From Paracidovorax citrulli (GTDB taxonomy: Bacteria; Pseudomonadota; Gammaproteobacteria; Burkholderiales; Burkholderiaceae_C), in contig NZ_FNEY01000017.1 in assembly GCF_900100305.1 (NCBI RefSeq), positions 36,782 to 100,781 of the forward strand: DNA of 64,000 bases, written 5' to 3'. The notes beneath the pieces are model-generated. The model was not told the DNA's origin and made no database searches. It saw nothing but the letters and a program-made list of their open reading frames with translations. Position numbers and translations under genes: made by a program. Of the stretch, positions 33,819-43,600 are shown one piece after another. Position 1 is the first letter of the stretch. Each line of letters starts with the position of its first letter.

Positions 33819-35147
33819 TCAGCCCCCCTGCCCCTGCCCCTGCCCCTGCCTGGGGTCCAGGCTCGCATGCAGCAGTGCGACGGCCGCTTCCGCGGTGGCG
33901 CGCGCCGCGCCCCGGTGCGTCTTCGCGAAGGCCAGGGCGGCCCGTGCCGCCTCGCCGCGCCGGCCCGGCTCCGTGGCGATGGCCTCCGCCGCCTGGACAC
34001 CTTCCCGCATGTCGGCGACGCGCAGCGCGGCCCCGGCCTCGCAGGCCAGGCGGGCGGCCTCGGCGAAATTGAAGGTGTGCGGTCCCGCCACCACCGGGCA
34101 TCCGCAGGCGGCTGCCTCGATGAGGTTCTGGCCTCCCAAGGGGGCGAAGCTTCCGCCCAGGAGCGCGGCGTGGGCCAGTCCGTAGTAGAGCGGCATCTCT
34201 CCCATCGAGTCGCCCAGCCAGACGTCCGCGGCCTCGGGCTCCCCGGCCCAGGCACTGCGCCGCGACACGGTGAGCCCCGCGGAGAGCAACTGCGCCTGCA
34301 CTTCCGCGAACCGCTGCGGATGGCGCGGCACGACCAGCCACTGGACCGCCCGGGCCTCCCCTGCGGCGTCCTGGAGCGAACGCCCGGCCAGGGCCTGCAG
34401 CCACATCGCCTCCTCGCCCTCCCGGCTGCTTGCCAGCAGCACCACCGGGCGCGGGCAGGCATCGCGCCAGGCCTGCCCCCGGGCAACCTGCGCCGCATCG
34501 GGCACCACGTCGAACTTCAGGTTGCCGAACACCCCGTCCACCCGCGCTCCGGCCTCGCGCAGCCGGGCCGCGTCGTCCTCGGACTGGGCCCAGACGGCGG
34601 CGAGTGCCGCATAGGCCGGGCGCGACAGCCAGGCCAGCCGGCGCGCGCCGGCCAGCGACCGCGCATTGAGCCGGGCGTTCGCCAGGGCGAGCGGCACGCC
34701 CCGTTCACGGCAGGCCGCGACCAGGTTCGGCCAGATCTCGGTTTCCATCAGCAGCCCGATCGACGGGCGGAAATGCCCCAGGAAGCGTCGCACCGCGCCC
34801 GGAGTGTCCCAAGGCTGCCAGGCCTGGATGTCGCCCGGCCGCAGCAGCTTCGCGCCCTCCGCACGGCCAGTGGCCGTGCCGTGCGTGAGCAGCAACCGCA
34901 TGTCCGGCAGCAGCGGGCGCAGTGCGTCGAGCAGGATCGCGGCCGCGCGGGTTTCCCCCAGCGACACCGCATGGATCCACACCAGCGGAGACGAAGGCGC
35001 ACCGGCAGAAGGCCCGTAGCGGCCGAACCGTTCATCCACTGCATGGCCATAGCCCGGCTCCGCGGCCGCACGCCGGCGCAGCTTGCGCCGCAGCAGCGGC
35101 TGGGCGCCCACCATGAGCGCGGAATACAGACCCCGGGCCAGGCTCAC
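33819..35147 (-). CDS. waaA: 3-deoxy-D-manno-octulosonic acid (Kdo) transferase WaaA
   Basis: Adds Kdo to lipid A precursors at the inner membrane. The 442-residue GT-B glycosyltransferase shows an N-terminal membrane-associating helix (GLYSALMVGAQPLLRRKLRRR), VWIHAVSLGETRAA with the catalytic Glu, LMETEIWPNLVAACRERGVPLALANARLNARS, SREGEEAMWLQAL, VPRHPQRF, and GDSMGEMPLYYGLAHAALLGGSFAPLGGQNLIEAAACGCPVV. It begins with GTG overlapping the stop of a truncated hydrolase gene (GTGA). The C-terminus ends in a Gln-Gly repeat coded by a CCCCTG-type hexamer repeat. The upstream gene is algC, another sugar/LPS enzyme. Confidence 0.95.
   Translation of the reverse strand: MSLARGLYSALMVGAQPLLRRKLRRRAAAEPGYGHAVDERFGRYGPSAGAPSSPLVWIHAVSLGETRAAAILLDALRPLLPDMRLLLTHGTATGRAEGAKLLRPGDIQAWQPWDTPGAVRRFLGHFRPSIGLLMETEIWPNLVAACRERGVPLALANARLNARSLAGARRLAWLSRPAYAALAAVWAQSEDDAARLREAGARVDGVFGNLKFDVVPDAAQVARGQAWRDACPRPVVLLASSREGEEAMWLQALAGRSLQDAAGEARAVQWLVVPRHPQRFAEVQAQLLSAGLTVSRRSAWAGEPEAADVWLGDSMGEMPLYYGLAHAALLGGSFAPLGGQNLIEAAACGCPVVAGPHTFNFAEAARLACEAGAALRVADMREGVQAAEAIATEPGRRGEAARAALAFAKTHRGAARATAEAAVALLHASLDPRQGQGQGQGG
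33825..33848. repeat. 4 x CCCCTG tandem repeat at the 3' end of waaA
   Basis: Four exact copies of the hexamer CCCCTG (plus strand) encode Gln-Gly dipeptides at the extreme C-terminus of WaaA. Changes in copy number would keep the frame and only vary the tail length. Confidence 0.8.
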
Positions 35148-35674
35148 GGCGCCACCGTACAGGCGCGGGCCGCGTAGAGATCCGCGCCGGCCCGCGCGGC
35201 CGCGTCGCCATGCTGTTCATGGCCGATATCCGCGCACACGGCCAGGGCCACCGCCAGGCCGCCGATGTTCTGGACATGGGCATCTTCCTGGCCTGCATCG
35301 GCATGCGACTCCTCGCCGGGATGGAGGTGGCGCTTGCGGTAGATGCGCGTGCGGCCGTCCGGCAGGAAGGTGAAGGCGCCGATCGCCGGAAGCCCCGCGC
35401 CGGCGTCCGCACGCGCCGCGGAGCCCGCCACCAGGGCCATGCCGTGGCGGCAAGCGGCCTCCCGCAGGGGAGCGAACAGCGCGTCCCCGGGATGCGCGGC
35501 CCAGCCGGCAAGGCCCTGCAGGTCGTAGCCGGGCAGCGAAAGCTCGGGAAAGACCAGCAGTTTCACCCCTTCCGAAGCCGCGGCCTCGGCGAAGCGCAGG
35601 TGGTTGCCGACATTCGCTTCCGGACCGCCGGGCAGGGAGGAGGCCTGGGCCGCCGCGACGCGCATGGCACTCAT
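35144..35674 (-). CDS. carbon-nitrogen hydrolase (nitrilase family), C-terminally truncated
   Basis: A 176-residue protein with the complete nitrilase-type triad: Glu in LVFPELSLPGYD, Lys in IYRKRHLHPGEE, Cys in AVCADIGHEQHGDAAARAGADLYAA. Members hydrolyse nitriles or amides and normally have about 250-280 residues. Here the chain stops 20-25 residues after the catalytic Cys, and the waaA start codon overlaps the stop. About 80-100 residues of the fold, including the closing strands, are missing. It is therefore probably inactive or a remnant, unless a short form folds. It starts 2 bp after the algC stop; ATGs at 35674 and 35665 are both possible. Confidence 0.75.
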   Translation of the reverse strand: MSAMRVAAAQASSLPGGPEANVGNHLRFAEAAASEGVKLLVFPELSLPGYDLQGLAGWAAHPGDALFAPLREAACRHGMALVAGSAARADAGAGLPAIGAFTFLPDGRTRIYRKRHLHPGEESHADAGQEDAHVQNIGGLAVALAVCADIGHEQHGDAAARAGADLYAARACTVAP

Positions 35675-35676
35675 CC

Positions 35677-37065
35677 TCAATGCGCGGCCGCGCCCGGAGC
35701 TGCGCCGGGCTTCACGCGCTGCAGCAGCTCCAGCATGGCGCCTTCGATGCGGTGCAGCGCCTCGGGCGTATGCCCCTCGAAACGCAGCACCAGCACCGGC
35801 GTGGTGTTGCTCGCCCGGATCAGGCCGAAGCCGTCCGGCCAGTCCACCCGCAGGCCGTCGATGGTGCTGATGCGCGCCGGCTCCGGGAACGCGCTCTGCG
35901 CCAGCGCCTGCAGCTCGGCCGTCAGGCGGTGGGGCTCGCCCTCCTCGCAGGCCACGTTCAGCTCGGGCGTCGAATGGCTGGTGGGCAGGTCGTTGAGCAC
36001 CGCGCTCGGGTCGGCATGGCGGCTCAGGATCTCGAGCAGGCGGCAGCCGGCGTAGGTGCCGTCGTCGAAGCCGAACCAGCGCTCCTTGAAGAAGATGTGG
36101 CCGCTCATCTCGCCACCCAGCGGCGAGTCGAGTTCCTTCATGCGCGCCTTGATGAGCGAATGGCCGGTCTTGTACATCACGGCCTGGCCGCCCACGGCCT
36201 CGATCGCCGGAGCCAGGCGCTGCGTGCACTTCACGTCGAACAGGATGGGCGCGCCCGGCACGCGCGAGAGCACGTCGCGCGCGAACAGCATCATCTGGCG
36301 GTCGGGGAAGATGTTCTGCCCGTCCTTGGTGACGATGCCGAGCCGGTCGCCGTCGCCGTCGAAGGCCAGGCCCAGCTCGGCGTCGCTCTCCTGCAGCGCG
36401 CGGATCAGGTCGCGCAGGTTCTCGGGCTTGCTGGGGTCCGGGTGGTGGTTGGGGAAATTGCCGTCCACCTGGGAGAACAGCTCGATCACCTCGCAGCCCA
36501 GCGCCCGGAAGATACCCGGCGCAGACGCGCCCGCGATGCCGTTGCCGCTGTCCACCACGATCTTGATGGGGCGCTCGAGCTTCACGTCGGACGTGATGCG
36601 CTGCACGTAGGCGGGCAGCACGTCGGCCTGCCGCACCGAGCCGCCGGGCTGTAATTCCCAGCTCTCCTCTTCCATCGTGCGGCGCAGGCCCTGGATCTCC
36701 TCGCCGTAGATGGCACGGCCGGCCAGCACCATCTTGAAGCCGTTGTAATCCTTGGGGTTGTGGCTGCCCGTCACCTGGATGCCGCTCTGGCACAGGGTGT
36801 GGGCCGCGAAGTACAGCATCGGCGTGGTCACGGCGCCGACGTCGATCACCTCAATGCCTGCGTCCACCAGGCCTTCGATCAGCGCGCGGGACAGCGCCGG
36901 GCCGGACAGCCGCCCGTCCCGCCCCACCGCCACGGTGGTCTGGCCTTCGCGGCGGGCCGCCGTGCCAAATGCGCGGCCCAGGGCGCGCGCGACGTCTTCG
37001 GTCAGGGTGGTCGGCACGACGCCGCGGATATCGTAGGCCTTGAAAATGGCGGAATGAAGCTGCAC
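35677..37065 (-). CDS. algC: phosphomannomutase/phosphoglucomutase (AlgC type)
   Basis: Interconverts hexose 1- and 6-phosphates for LPS, exopolysaccharide and glycogen precursors. The 462-residue protein has the alpha-D-phosphohexomutase domain order: KAYDIRGVVP near the start, VAVGRDGRLSGP, the phosphoserine loop TGSHNPKDYNGFK, the Mg2+ loop AFDGDGDRLGIV, the sugar-binding loop GGEMSGHIFF, and RASNTTPVLVLRFEG in the C-terminal domain. GTG at 37065 is taken as the start because AAAGGA stands at the right distance. It leads a minus-strand unit with a truncated hydrolase and waaA. Confidence 0.94.
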   Translation of the reverse strand: MQLHSAIFKAYDIRGVVPTTLTEDVARALGRAFGTAARREGQTTVAVGRDGRLSGPALSRALIEGLVDAGIEVIDVGAVTTPMLYFAAHTLCQSGIQVTGSHNPKDYNGFKMVLAGRAIYGEEIQGLRRTMEEESWELQPGGSVRQADVLPAYVQRITSDVKLERPIKIVVDSGNGIAGASAPGIFRALGCEVIELFSQVDGNFPNHHPDPSKPENLRDLIRALQESDAELGLAFDGDGDRLGIVTKDGQNIFPDRQMMLFARDVLSRVPGAPILFDVKCTQRLAPAIEAVGGQAVMYKTGHSLIKARMKELDSPLGGEMSGHIFFKERWFGFDDGTYAGCRLLEILSRHADPSAVLNDLPTSHSTPELNVACEEGEPHRLTAELQALAQSAFPEPARISTIDGLRVDWPDGFGLIRASNTTPVLVLRFEGHTPEALHRIEGAMLELLQRVKPGAAPGAAAH

Positions 37066-37337
37066 GGGAAGGTTCCTTTGCTGGCAGGCCCGCACTGCGG
37101 CCACGGCGCCCTTCATGGCGCCGGCGCGGCCGTGCATGGGCCGGTGGAGCGAATGCGGCGCCCTCCAGGTAACGGAGGCACGCCATCTGCGGATTCGCGG
37201 GGATTGTAGGCGTCGTGCGCACTCCCGGCGGACGGGCCGCTCGTAGGCGAAGGCCGCTTCTTGGCGACTGCCTGCCCGACGCCCGGCGGTGACAGGCACA
37301 CGTCCGGAAACGGCCAGCGCCGCGCCGTCCGGCGCCT

Positions 37338-38942
37338 ATGATGGCCTGCATGGACTCGCCACTCGCCCGCCCCGCCCCGCCCATCGCCGATGCGCTGGAC
37401 GATGGCCGCTATCTGGCCCTCGCGGCGCGGGACGCGCGTTTCGACGGACGGTTCTTCACCGGCGTCACGTCCACGGGCATCTACTGCCGGCCGGTCTGCG
37501 CGGTCCGCACGCCGCGCCGCGAGAACTGCCGCTTTTTCGCGCTGGCCGCCCAGGCGGAGAATGCCGGCTTCCGGCCCTGCCTGCGCTGCCGACCCGAGCT
37601 TGCACCGCGCGTGCCTGCCTGGTCCGTGCAGGACGCGCGCAGCATCCTGGTGCGCGAGGCATTGCGGTTCCTGGATGCGGAAGGCGCCTGGGACACGGCC
37701 GCTGCGGGCGCCGGCGGCGCGGCGCCCGTGCAGCGCCTGGCGGCCCGCCTGGGCGTGAGCGACCGGCACCTGCGCCGCGTGTTCGAGGCGGCCCTGGGTA
37801 TCTCGCCGCTGCAATACCTGCAGACGCGCCGGCTGCTGACGGCCAAGCAGTTGCTCACCGATACCGATCTGCCCGTCACCCAGATCGCGCTGGCCAGCGG
37901 CTTCGGCAGTGTGCGGCGGTTCAATGCCGCCTTTGCGCAGCACTATCGCCTGCAGCCCACCGCATTGCGCCGCGCGGACGGCACGGCCACCGCCGGGACA
38001 GCCTCCGGCACGGTGCGCCTGGCCTACCGGCCACCGCTGGACATCGCGGCTCTGCTGGGTTTCTTCGGGCAGCGCCGCATCCACGGCATGGAAACCGTGG
38101 ATGCCCCCGGCCTGGAGCTGCGCCGGACGGCGAGGCTGCAGGACGCGGAAGGCCGCGAATGCACCGGCTGGCTGGCAGCGCGCTTCGATGGCGGCGCGGC
38201 GGCCGCACGCGGAGGTCCGCCGAAACCGCATGTGGTGCTGCGCGTGTCCAGCAGCCTGCTCCCGGCACTGCCGGGCGTGATTGCCCGGGTGCGCGGCCTG
38301 CTGGACCTGGATGCGGATCCCGAGGCGATCAACGCGGTGCTGCACGGCGATTTTCCGCGCGGCGACGGTTTGCGCGTACCGGGTGCGTGGGACGGTTTCG
38401 AACTTGCCGTGCGGGCAGTGCTGGGCCAGCAGGTCACGGTCGCCGCCGCGCGGACCCTGGCGCAGCGCGTGGTGGAGCGCTGGGGCGATCCCGTCGCCAC
38501 TCCCTGGCCGGATCTTTGCCGGCTGTTCCCCACGCCCGCCGTGCTGGCGGCCTGCGACGGCGACGCGCTGGGCCAGCTCGGCATCGTGCGCCAGCGCCAG
38601 GCCGCCATCGTGGCGCTGTCCCGCGCGGTGGCGGAAGGCCGCCTCCTGCTGCACGCGGCGGCGGACGTGGCGGGCACCATCGCGGCCCTGCGCGCTCTGC
38701 CCGGCATCGGCGACTGGACGGCACAGTACATCGCCATGCGCGCGCTGCGGTGGCCGGATGCCTTTCCCTCGGGCGACGTCGCGCTGCACAAGGCCCTGGC
38801 CGTGCAGTCCGCTCCCCGGCCGGCCAGGGCCGCCGAAGAAGCCTCCCAGGCATGGCGGCCATGGCGCAGCTATGCCGTCGTGCGTGCCTGGGCCGGCACC
38901 GGCACGCCGGAGCCGGCCGAATCCCGGCCGCCGCCGACCTAG
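37338..38942 (+). CDS. alkA: Ada-AlkA fusion: methyl-phosphotriester-responsive regulator and 3-methyladenine DNA glycosylase
   Basis: A 534-residue fusion protein. The N-terminal Ada zinc domain has the cysteines GIYCRPVCAVR and FRPCLRCRPE (residues 50, 54, 81, 84), whose first Cys accepts a methyl group from DNA phosphotriesters. An AraC-type HTH follows (VQRLAARLGVSDRHLRRVFEAALGISPLQYLQTRR). The C-terminal half is an AlkA glycosylase with RLAYRPPLDIAALLGFF, helix-hairpin-helix LPGIGDWTAQYIAMRAL and the catalytic Asp in FPSGDVALHKAL. It both senses and repairs alkylation damage. An ATG at 37350 is an alternative start. The ogt gene follows, making a small adaptive-response unit. Confidence 0.92.
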   Translation: MMACMDSPLARPAPPIADALDDGRYLALAARDARFDGRFFTGVTSTGIYCRPVCAVRTPRRENCRFFALAAQAENAGFRPCLRCRPELAPRVPAWSVQDARSILVREALRFLDAEGAWDTAAAGAGGAAPVQRLAARLGVSDRHLRRVFEAALGISPLQYLQTRRLLTAKQLLTDTDLPVTQIALASGFGSVRRFNAAFAQHYRLQPTALRRADGTATAGTASGTVRLAYRPPLDIAALLGFFGQRRIHGMETVDAPGLELRRTARLQDAEGRECTGWLAARFDGGAAAARGGPPKPHVVLRVSSSLLPALPGVIARVRGLLDLDADPEAINAVLHGDFPRGDGLRVPGAWDGFELAVRAVLGQQVTVAAARTLAQRVVERWGDPVATPWPDLCRLFPTPAVLAACDGDALGQLGIVRQRQAAIVALSRAVAEGRLLLHAAADVAGTIAALRALPGIGDWTAQYIAMRALRWPDAFPSGDVALHKALAVQSAPRPARAAEEASQAWRPWRSYAVVRAWAGTGTPEPAESRPPPT

Positions 38943-39012
38943 CCGCACGCCACGCCGCCACCTGCCTCCCCCCGGCGCCCCGGTCCTCCATTTCCATCGA
39001 CATACTTCCGCC

Positions 39013-39621
39013 ATGCCGCTCGCACCCTCCTCCCGCCCCGCCCTCGTCCAGATGCGCATCGCCAGCCCGCTCGGCGACATGCGCCTTGCCGCCTCGGCCG
39101 CAGGCCTGGCCGGGATCTGGTTCGACGGACAGCGCCACCAGCCCACCGACCGCCTCGACGGCCCCGGAGCCTGGCAGCACGACCCTTCGCACCCCGTCCT
39201 GGTCGCCACGGCCTCGCAACTGCGCGAATACCTGGAAGGCCGGCGCAGCCGGTTCGACGTTCCTCTCGATCTCACGGTCGGCACCGCCTTCCAGCGCGAT
39301 GTCTGGCAGGCCCTGGTGGAGATACCGCACGGCGCCGTCACCAGCTACGCGGCCCTGGCTCGCGCCCTGGGCCGTCCGCTCGCGGTGCGGGCCGTGGGAG
39401 CGGCGGTCGGGCGCAATCCGGTCAGCGTGATCGTGCCGTGCCACCGCGTGCTCGGATCGGACGGCACCCTCACCGGATACGCTGGCGGCCTGCCGCGCAA
39501 AACCGCCCTGCTGAGGCTGGAAGGGGCTCTTGCGGACCGCCTGCGCACCTTGCCCCTCTGGCCGCAGGGCGACGCCACGGCCCGCGGCACCGGCGCCCCG
39601 CGCACCGGGGCGGCGGCGTGA
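39013..39621 (+). CDS. ogt: methylated-DNA--protein-cysteine methyltransferase (Ogt)
   Basis: A 202-residue suicide enzyme that removes methyl groups from O6-methylguanine. The catalytic Cys is in NPVSVIVPCHRVLGSDGTLTGYAGGLPRK, preceded by GTAFQRDVWQALVEIPHGAVTSYAALARALG and the helix AVRAVGAAVGRNP holding the arginine finger. The N-terminal domain (IASPLGDMRLAASAAGLAGIWF) is complete. A 25-residue tail after ALLRLEGAL is longer than usual. It lies 70 bp after the Ada-AlkA fusion gene, and its stop overlaps the next start (GTGA). Confidence 0.95.
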   Translation: MPLAPSSRPALVQMRIASPLGDMRLAASAAGLAGIWFDGQRHQPTDRLDGPGAWQHDPSHPVLVATASQLREYLEGRRSRFDVPLDLTVGTAFQRDVWQALVEIPHGAVTSYAALARALGRPLAVRAVGAAVGRNPVSVIVPCHRVLGSDGTLTGYAGGLPRKTALLRLEGALADRLRTLPLWPQGDATARGTGAPRTGAAA

Positions 39622-40509
39622 ACGCGGCGGCCGGCGTGCTGCCTGCCCGCCACTGGATCGGTGAATTCCTGCTGCTTTCCGCCCTCTGGGGGGCGTCGTT
39701 CCTCTTCATGCGCCTGGGCGCGTCCGAATTCGGGCCCCTGCCCACGGCGGGGCTGCGGGTGGCACTGGCCACCCTGTTCCTCTGGCCCATCCTGCTGCGC
39801 CAGGGCCAGTGGCCCGCGCTGCGCCGCCACTGGAAGCCCATCCTGCTGGGCGGCGTCATCAATTCCGCCATTCCTTTCGCGCTCTATGCCTGGGCGGTGC
39901 TGCACATCACCACGGGGCTGTCTTCCATCCTGAATGCCACCGTACCACTGTTCGGCGCCCTGGTGGCCTGGGTGTGGCTGGGCGACCGCATCGGCCGGCT
40001 GCGGTGGGCCGGACTGGCGATCGGCTTCGCGGGCGTGGCGCGCGCCCGCGGCGGTCGGTTTCAAATCGGACCACGCCATCCGGGCAGTCGGCGCCTGCCT
40101 GCTGGCCACCACCTGCTATGCGGTAGGCGCCAGCTACGCCCGGCGGCACCTGGTCGGGCTGCCGCCGCTGGCCACCGCCACGGGCAGCCAGTTGGGCGCC
40201 ACCCTCGCGCTCGCCCTGCCCGCGCTGTGGTCCTGGCCGGCGCGGGCTCCGGGCCCCGGAGCCTGGGCCGCGGTGATCGCCATCGCCGTACTGTGCACGG
40301 GCATCGCCTACATCCTGTATTTCCGGTTGATCGCACATGCCGGACCGAGCCGGGCGCTCGCCGTGACCTTCCTCGCCCCCGTATTCGCGGTGGCCTACGG
40401 CGCCCTGTTCCTGGGCGAATCGGTCACGCCGTGGATGGCCGGCTGCGGCGTGGTCATCGTATGCGGCACCATGCTGTCCACGGGATTGGTGCGCCTGCGC
40501 GAACGTTGA
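39618..40509 (+). pseudogene. EamA/DMT family transporter, interrupted by a frameshift
   Basis: The GTG start overlaps the ogt stop. The first half reads as five membrane helices (FLLLSALWGASFLFMRLG, PFALYAWAVLHITTGLSSILNATVPLFGALVAWVWLGDRIG, AGLAIGFAGVA). At about 40038-40047, in CGCGCGCCC, the family sequence moves to another frame and continues AAVGFKSDHAIRAVGACLLATTCYAVGASYARRHL, then AIAVLCTGIAYILYFRLIAHAGPSRALAVTFLAPVFAV and LGESVTPWMAGCGVVIVCGT, to a stop at 40509. One base too many (or two too few) explains the shift. Both halves have good DMT motifs, so the break is recent or a sequencing error in a GC run. Confidence 0.85.
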
Positions 40510-40690
40510 GCAGGACGGCGCGGCACGCTGCGCTGCGTTAGCACGACAAATTGTGAGGCCGTGTCAGCAATTGACGCCATGATTGGTGCGAGAGCGCCTA
40601 AACTCGGCCACATGCCCGACATTGCCCGCCAAGCCCGTGCAATCCCGGCCGCCCGGTCCGGAACACCGGGCATTGCGGGAGGGGCGCTTC

Positions 40691-43600
40691 ATGGCGGATG
40701 AAACACTCCTGCTCCTGTGGTCCTACCTCGTCCTGGTGGGCTTGCTGGCCTCCGTGCCCCCGCGCCTCCTGGCAGGCACATCCACCCGGCCCGTCCTTCC
40801 GGTGCTGGCGGGGCTGGCAGCCGGCGCGGCCTCATGGTCCCCGCTGGCCACCACGGCATGGCCGGACGCGGTACCCACAGCCATCGCGGCGCTGTGCTTC
40901 GGATTGCAGGCCGGCGTCGTCAGCGCCCTGGTCGCCGCCGTGGGCAGCGCCATGCTGCTTCCGGAGGCCACCTTCCAGGCGGCCGGCCTGCTCGCCTCGG
41001 GCTGCCTGCTGGGTCTTGCATGGCGATGGGGACAAGACCGGCTCTCGTCCCGCATGGCATGGCTGGCCCTGCCGGGCCTGGGGTTGACGCTCTCGCTCGC
41101 TGCTCGCGCGTGGAACGGGCAGCCCCCCTGGGCCGTGCTCGGAGGCATACTGCTCCTGGGGGGCGGCGCGAAACTGGTGCTCGGCCGTGCGCAGGCGGTG
41201 AACGCCCTCGGCCGGCACCAGACCGACCTGAATGCGATGCTCGACGCGAGCGGCGGCGGCCGCTGGGAATGGTTCGTCCAGGAACAGAGGCTGGTCTGCC
41301 ATGGCCCCGTGTACGGGATGCTCGGCATCGACACCGGTGGCGAAGGCTGTCCCGTGCAGCGCTGGATCGCCCTGCGCCATCCGGACGACACGGAACGGCT
41401 CGCCGCGCACCTGCAGCGCATGGTGGACGGGCTGGAAGCCACGTTCAGCGCGGAATACCGCATGCGCGATACCGAGGGGCGCTGGCGCTGGATCATTTCC
41501 CGCGGACAGGTGCGCGAGCGCGACGCCCATGGCAAGGTGCTTCGCATGGGGGGCATCCACCTGGACGCGACCGCCCTGCGGCAGGTGCAGGACGCCGTCC
41601 GGATCTCCGAGGAGCAACACTCCGTCGTGTACCAGATGCTGCCGGACCCGGCCTGCATCACCCGCCTGGAAGACGGCCGCTGCATCGACGTGAACCCGGC
41701 TTTCTCGGCGCTGTTCGGCGTTTCCCGAAGCGCCGCCGTCGGCCGCACCTCCCTGGAGCTCGGCCTTTGGCCATCGGCAGGGGCGCGGGAGGAGATGCTG
41801 GCCGTCCTGCGCCGCGAAGGCCGCGTGCAGCGGATGCCCATCCAGGTGCAGGCAGCGGGCACGAAAGCCGTGTCGGGCCTGTTGTCGGCCAGCCGCGCCA
41901 GCATCGGGGGCGAAAACTGCCTCGTTTCGGTGTTCCAGGATCTGTCCGCGGCACAGCGTGCCCACGACCAGTTGGCCGCCGCCCACGACATGCTGGCTCA
42001 GGCCGGCCGCATGGCGGGCCTGGGTGTCTGGGAGCACCGGCACGGACAGGGGCTGGTGTATTGGTCGGACGTGTGCTTCGACATCCACGGCCTTCCCCGC
42101 GGAGGGCTGCCTCCCGAGCCGGCCGAATACCTGCGCGACTTTGTCGCCGCACCCTTTCGCGCCTCCCTGGCGGACCTCTTCCGGCGGGGCCGGCAGAGGT
42201 CCTTGGGATGGTCTTGCGAAATGCAGATCCTGAGGGCGGACGACGGACGCGCGGTCTGGGTGCGCATCCATGCCGAACCCCTGCTCGAAGGCGGGGCCGT
42301 CACCGGCCTGCGGGGCGTGATGCAGGACATCGACGAGTGGAGGCGCGCGGCCGAGCGGTTGAGCCAGTCCGAAGACCGCTTCATGCGCATCTTCGAGTTG
42401 ATGCCCTATCCGGTGCTCATGTCGCGGCGCTCCGATGGCGCCTACCTCATGGTCAACGAGGCATGGGAACGCCTGACGGGCATTCCGCGCGGCCAGGCGC
42501 TGGGCCGCACGGCCGTGGAACTGGGCCTTTTCTCGGCGGAGGGACGCAGGCAACTGCTCGACGCGATGAGCGGGCGCACCGTCCACAATGCCCTCGAAAT
42601 CACGATCCACACGCGCAATGGCGGCGACCGCACCCTGCTGCAGTCCATGCATGCCGCCGAACTCGATGGGACACCCGTCTGGCTGGTATCCGCGCACGAC
42701 ATCACCGAGCGCAAGCGCAACGAAGACCTCGTCCGCGAACGCGAGGCGCTGCTGTCGCTCACCCTGTCGGCCGCCTCCCTCGGTCTCTGGGACTGGGACA
42801 TCTCCACGGGCATGGTCACGGGCGACGCGCGCTGGCGCGAGCTGCAGGGCATGCCGGACGCCGCCGGCCAGCCCGTGGCCGAAGGCGTGCACTGGACCAG
42901 CGGGATGGCGCCCGCCGACATCGAGAACGTCACCGACGCCCTGGAACGGCACATCGCCCGTCCCGACACCCACTTCGATGCGACCTGGCAGGTGGCGCCC
43001 AGCCAGGCAGCCGCACCGGGCGCGCCCGCGGGCCGCTGGGTGCGCAACCTCGGCAAGATCGTGGGCCATGACGAACGCGGCCGTCCGGGCCGCATGCTCG
43101 GCGTCTGCATCGATGTGACCAGCCAGCGCGTGCAGGAGGACATGCTCCAGCAGTTGGCCCACTTCGACGCGCTCACGGGCCTGCCCAACCGCGTGCAGCT
43201 CGCCCGCCGCCTGGAGCAGGCCATGGCGCATGCCCGCGCCGGCGGGTGGCAACTGGGGGTGGCCTACCTGGACCTCGATGGATTCAAGCCGGTGAACGAC
43301 CGGCTGGGCCACAGCGCGGGCGACCGGCTCCTCGTGATCGTGGCAGGCCGCCTCACCCGCGCCCTGCGCGCCGTGGACTGCGTGGCGCGTCTCGGCGGGG
43401 ACGAGTTCGTGCTGCTGATGCCCGAGCTGCAGTCGCACGCCGATGCCGAGCAGCTCCTGCACCGCCTCATGGAAAACCTCGCTGCGCCCTACACACTGGG
43501 CACGGAGCGTGTCACGGTCACCGCCAGCGTCGGCTACACGCTCTATCCGGAAGACGCCTCCGATGCAGACACACTGCTGCGCCATGCCGACCATGCGATG

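Noticed and set aside
40571..40604. TTGACG and TAAACT as promoter of the GGDEF-EAL gene
   Set aside because: The spacing is 22 bases, too long for a standard sigma-70 promoter.
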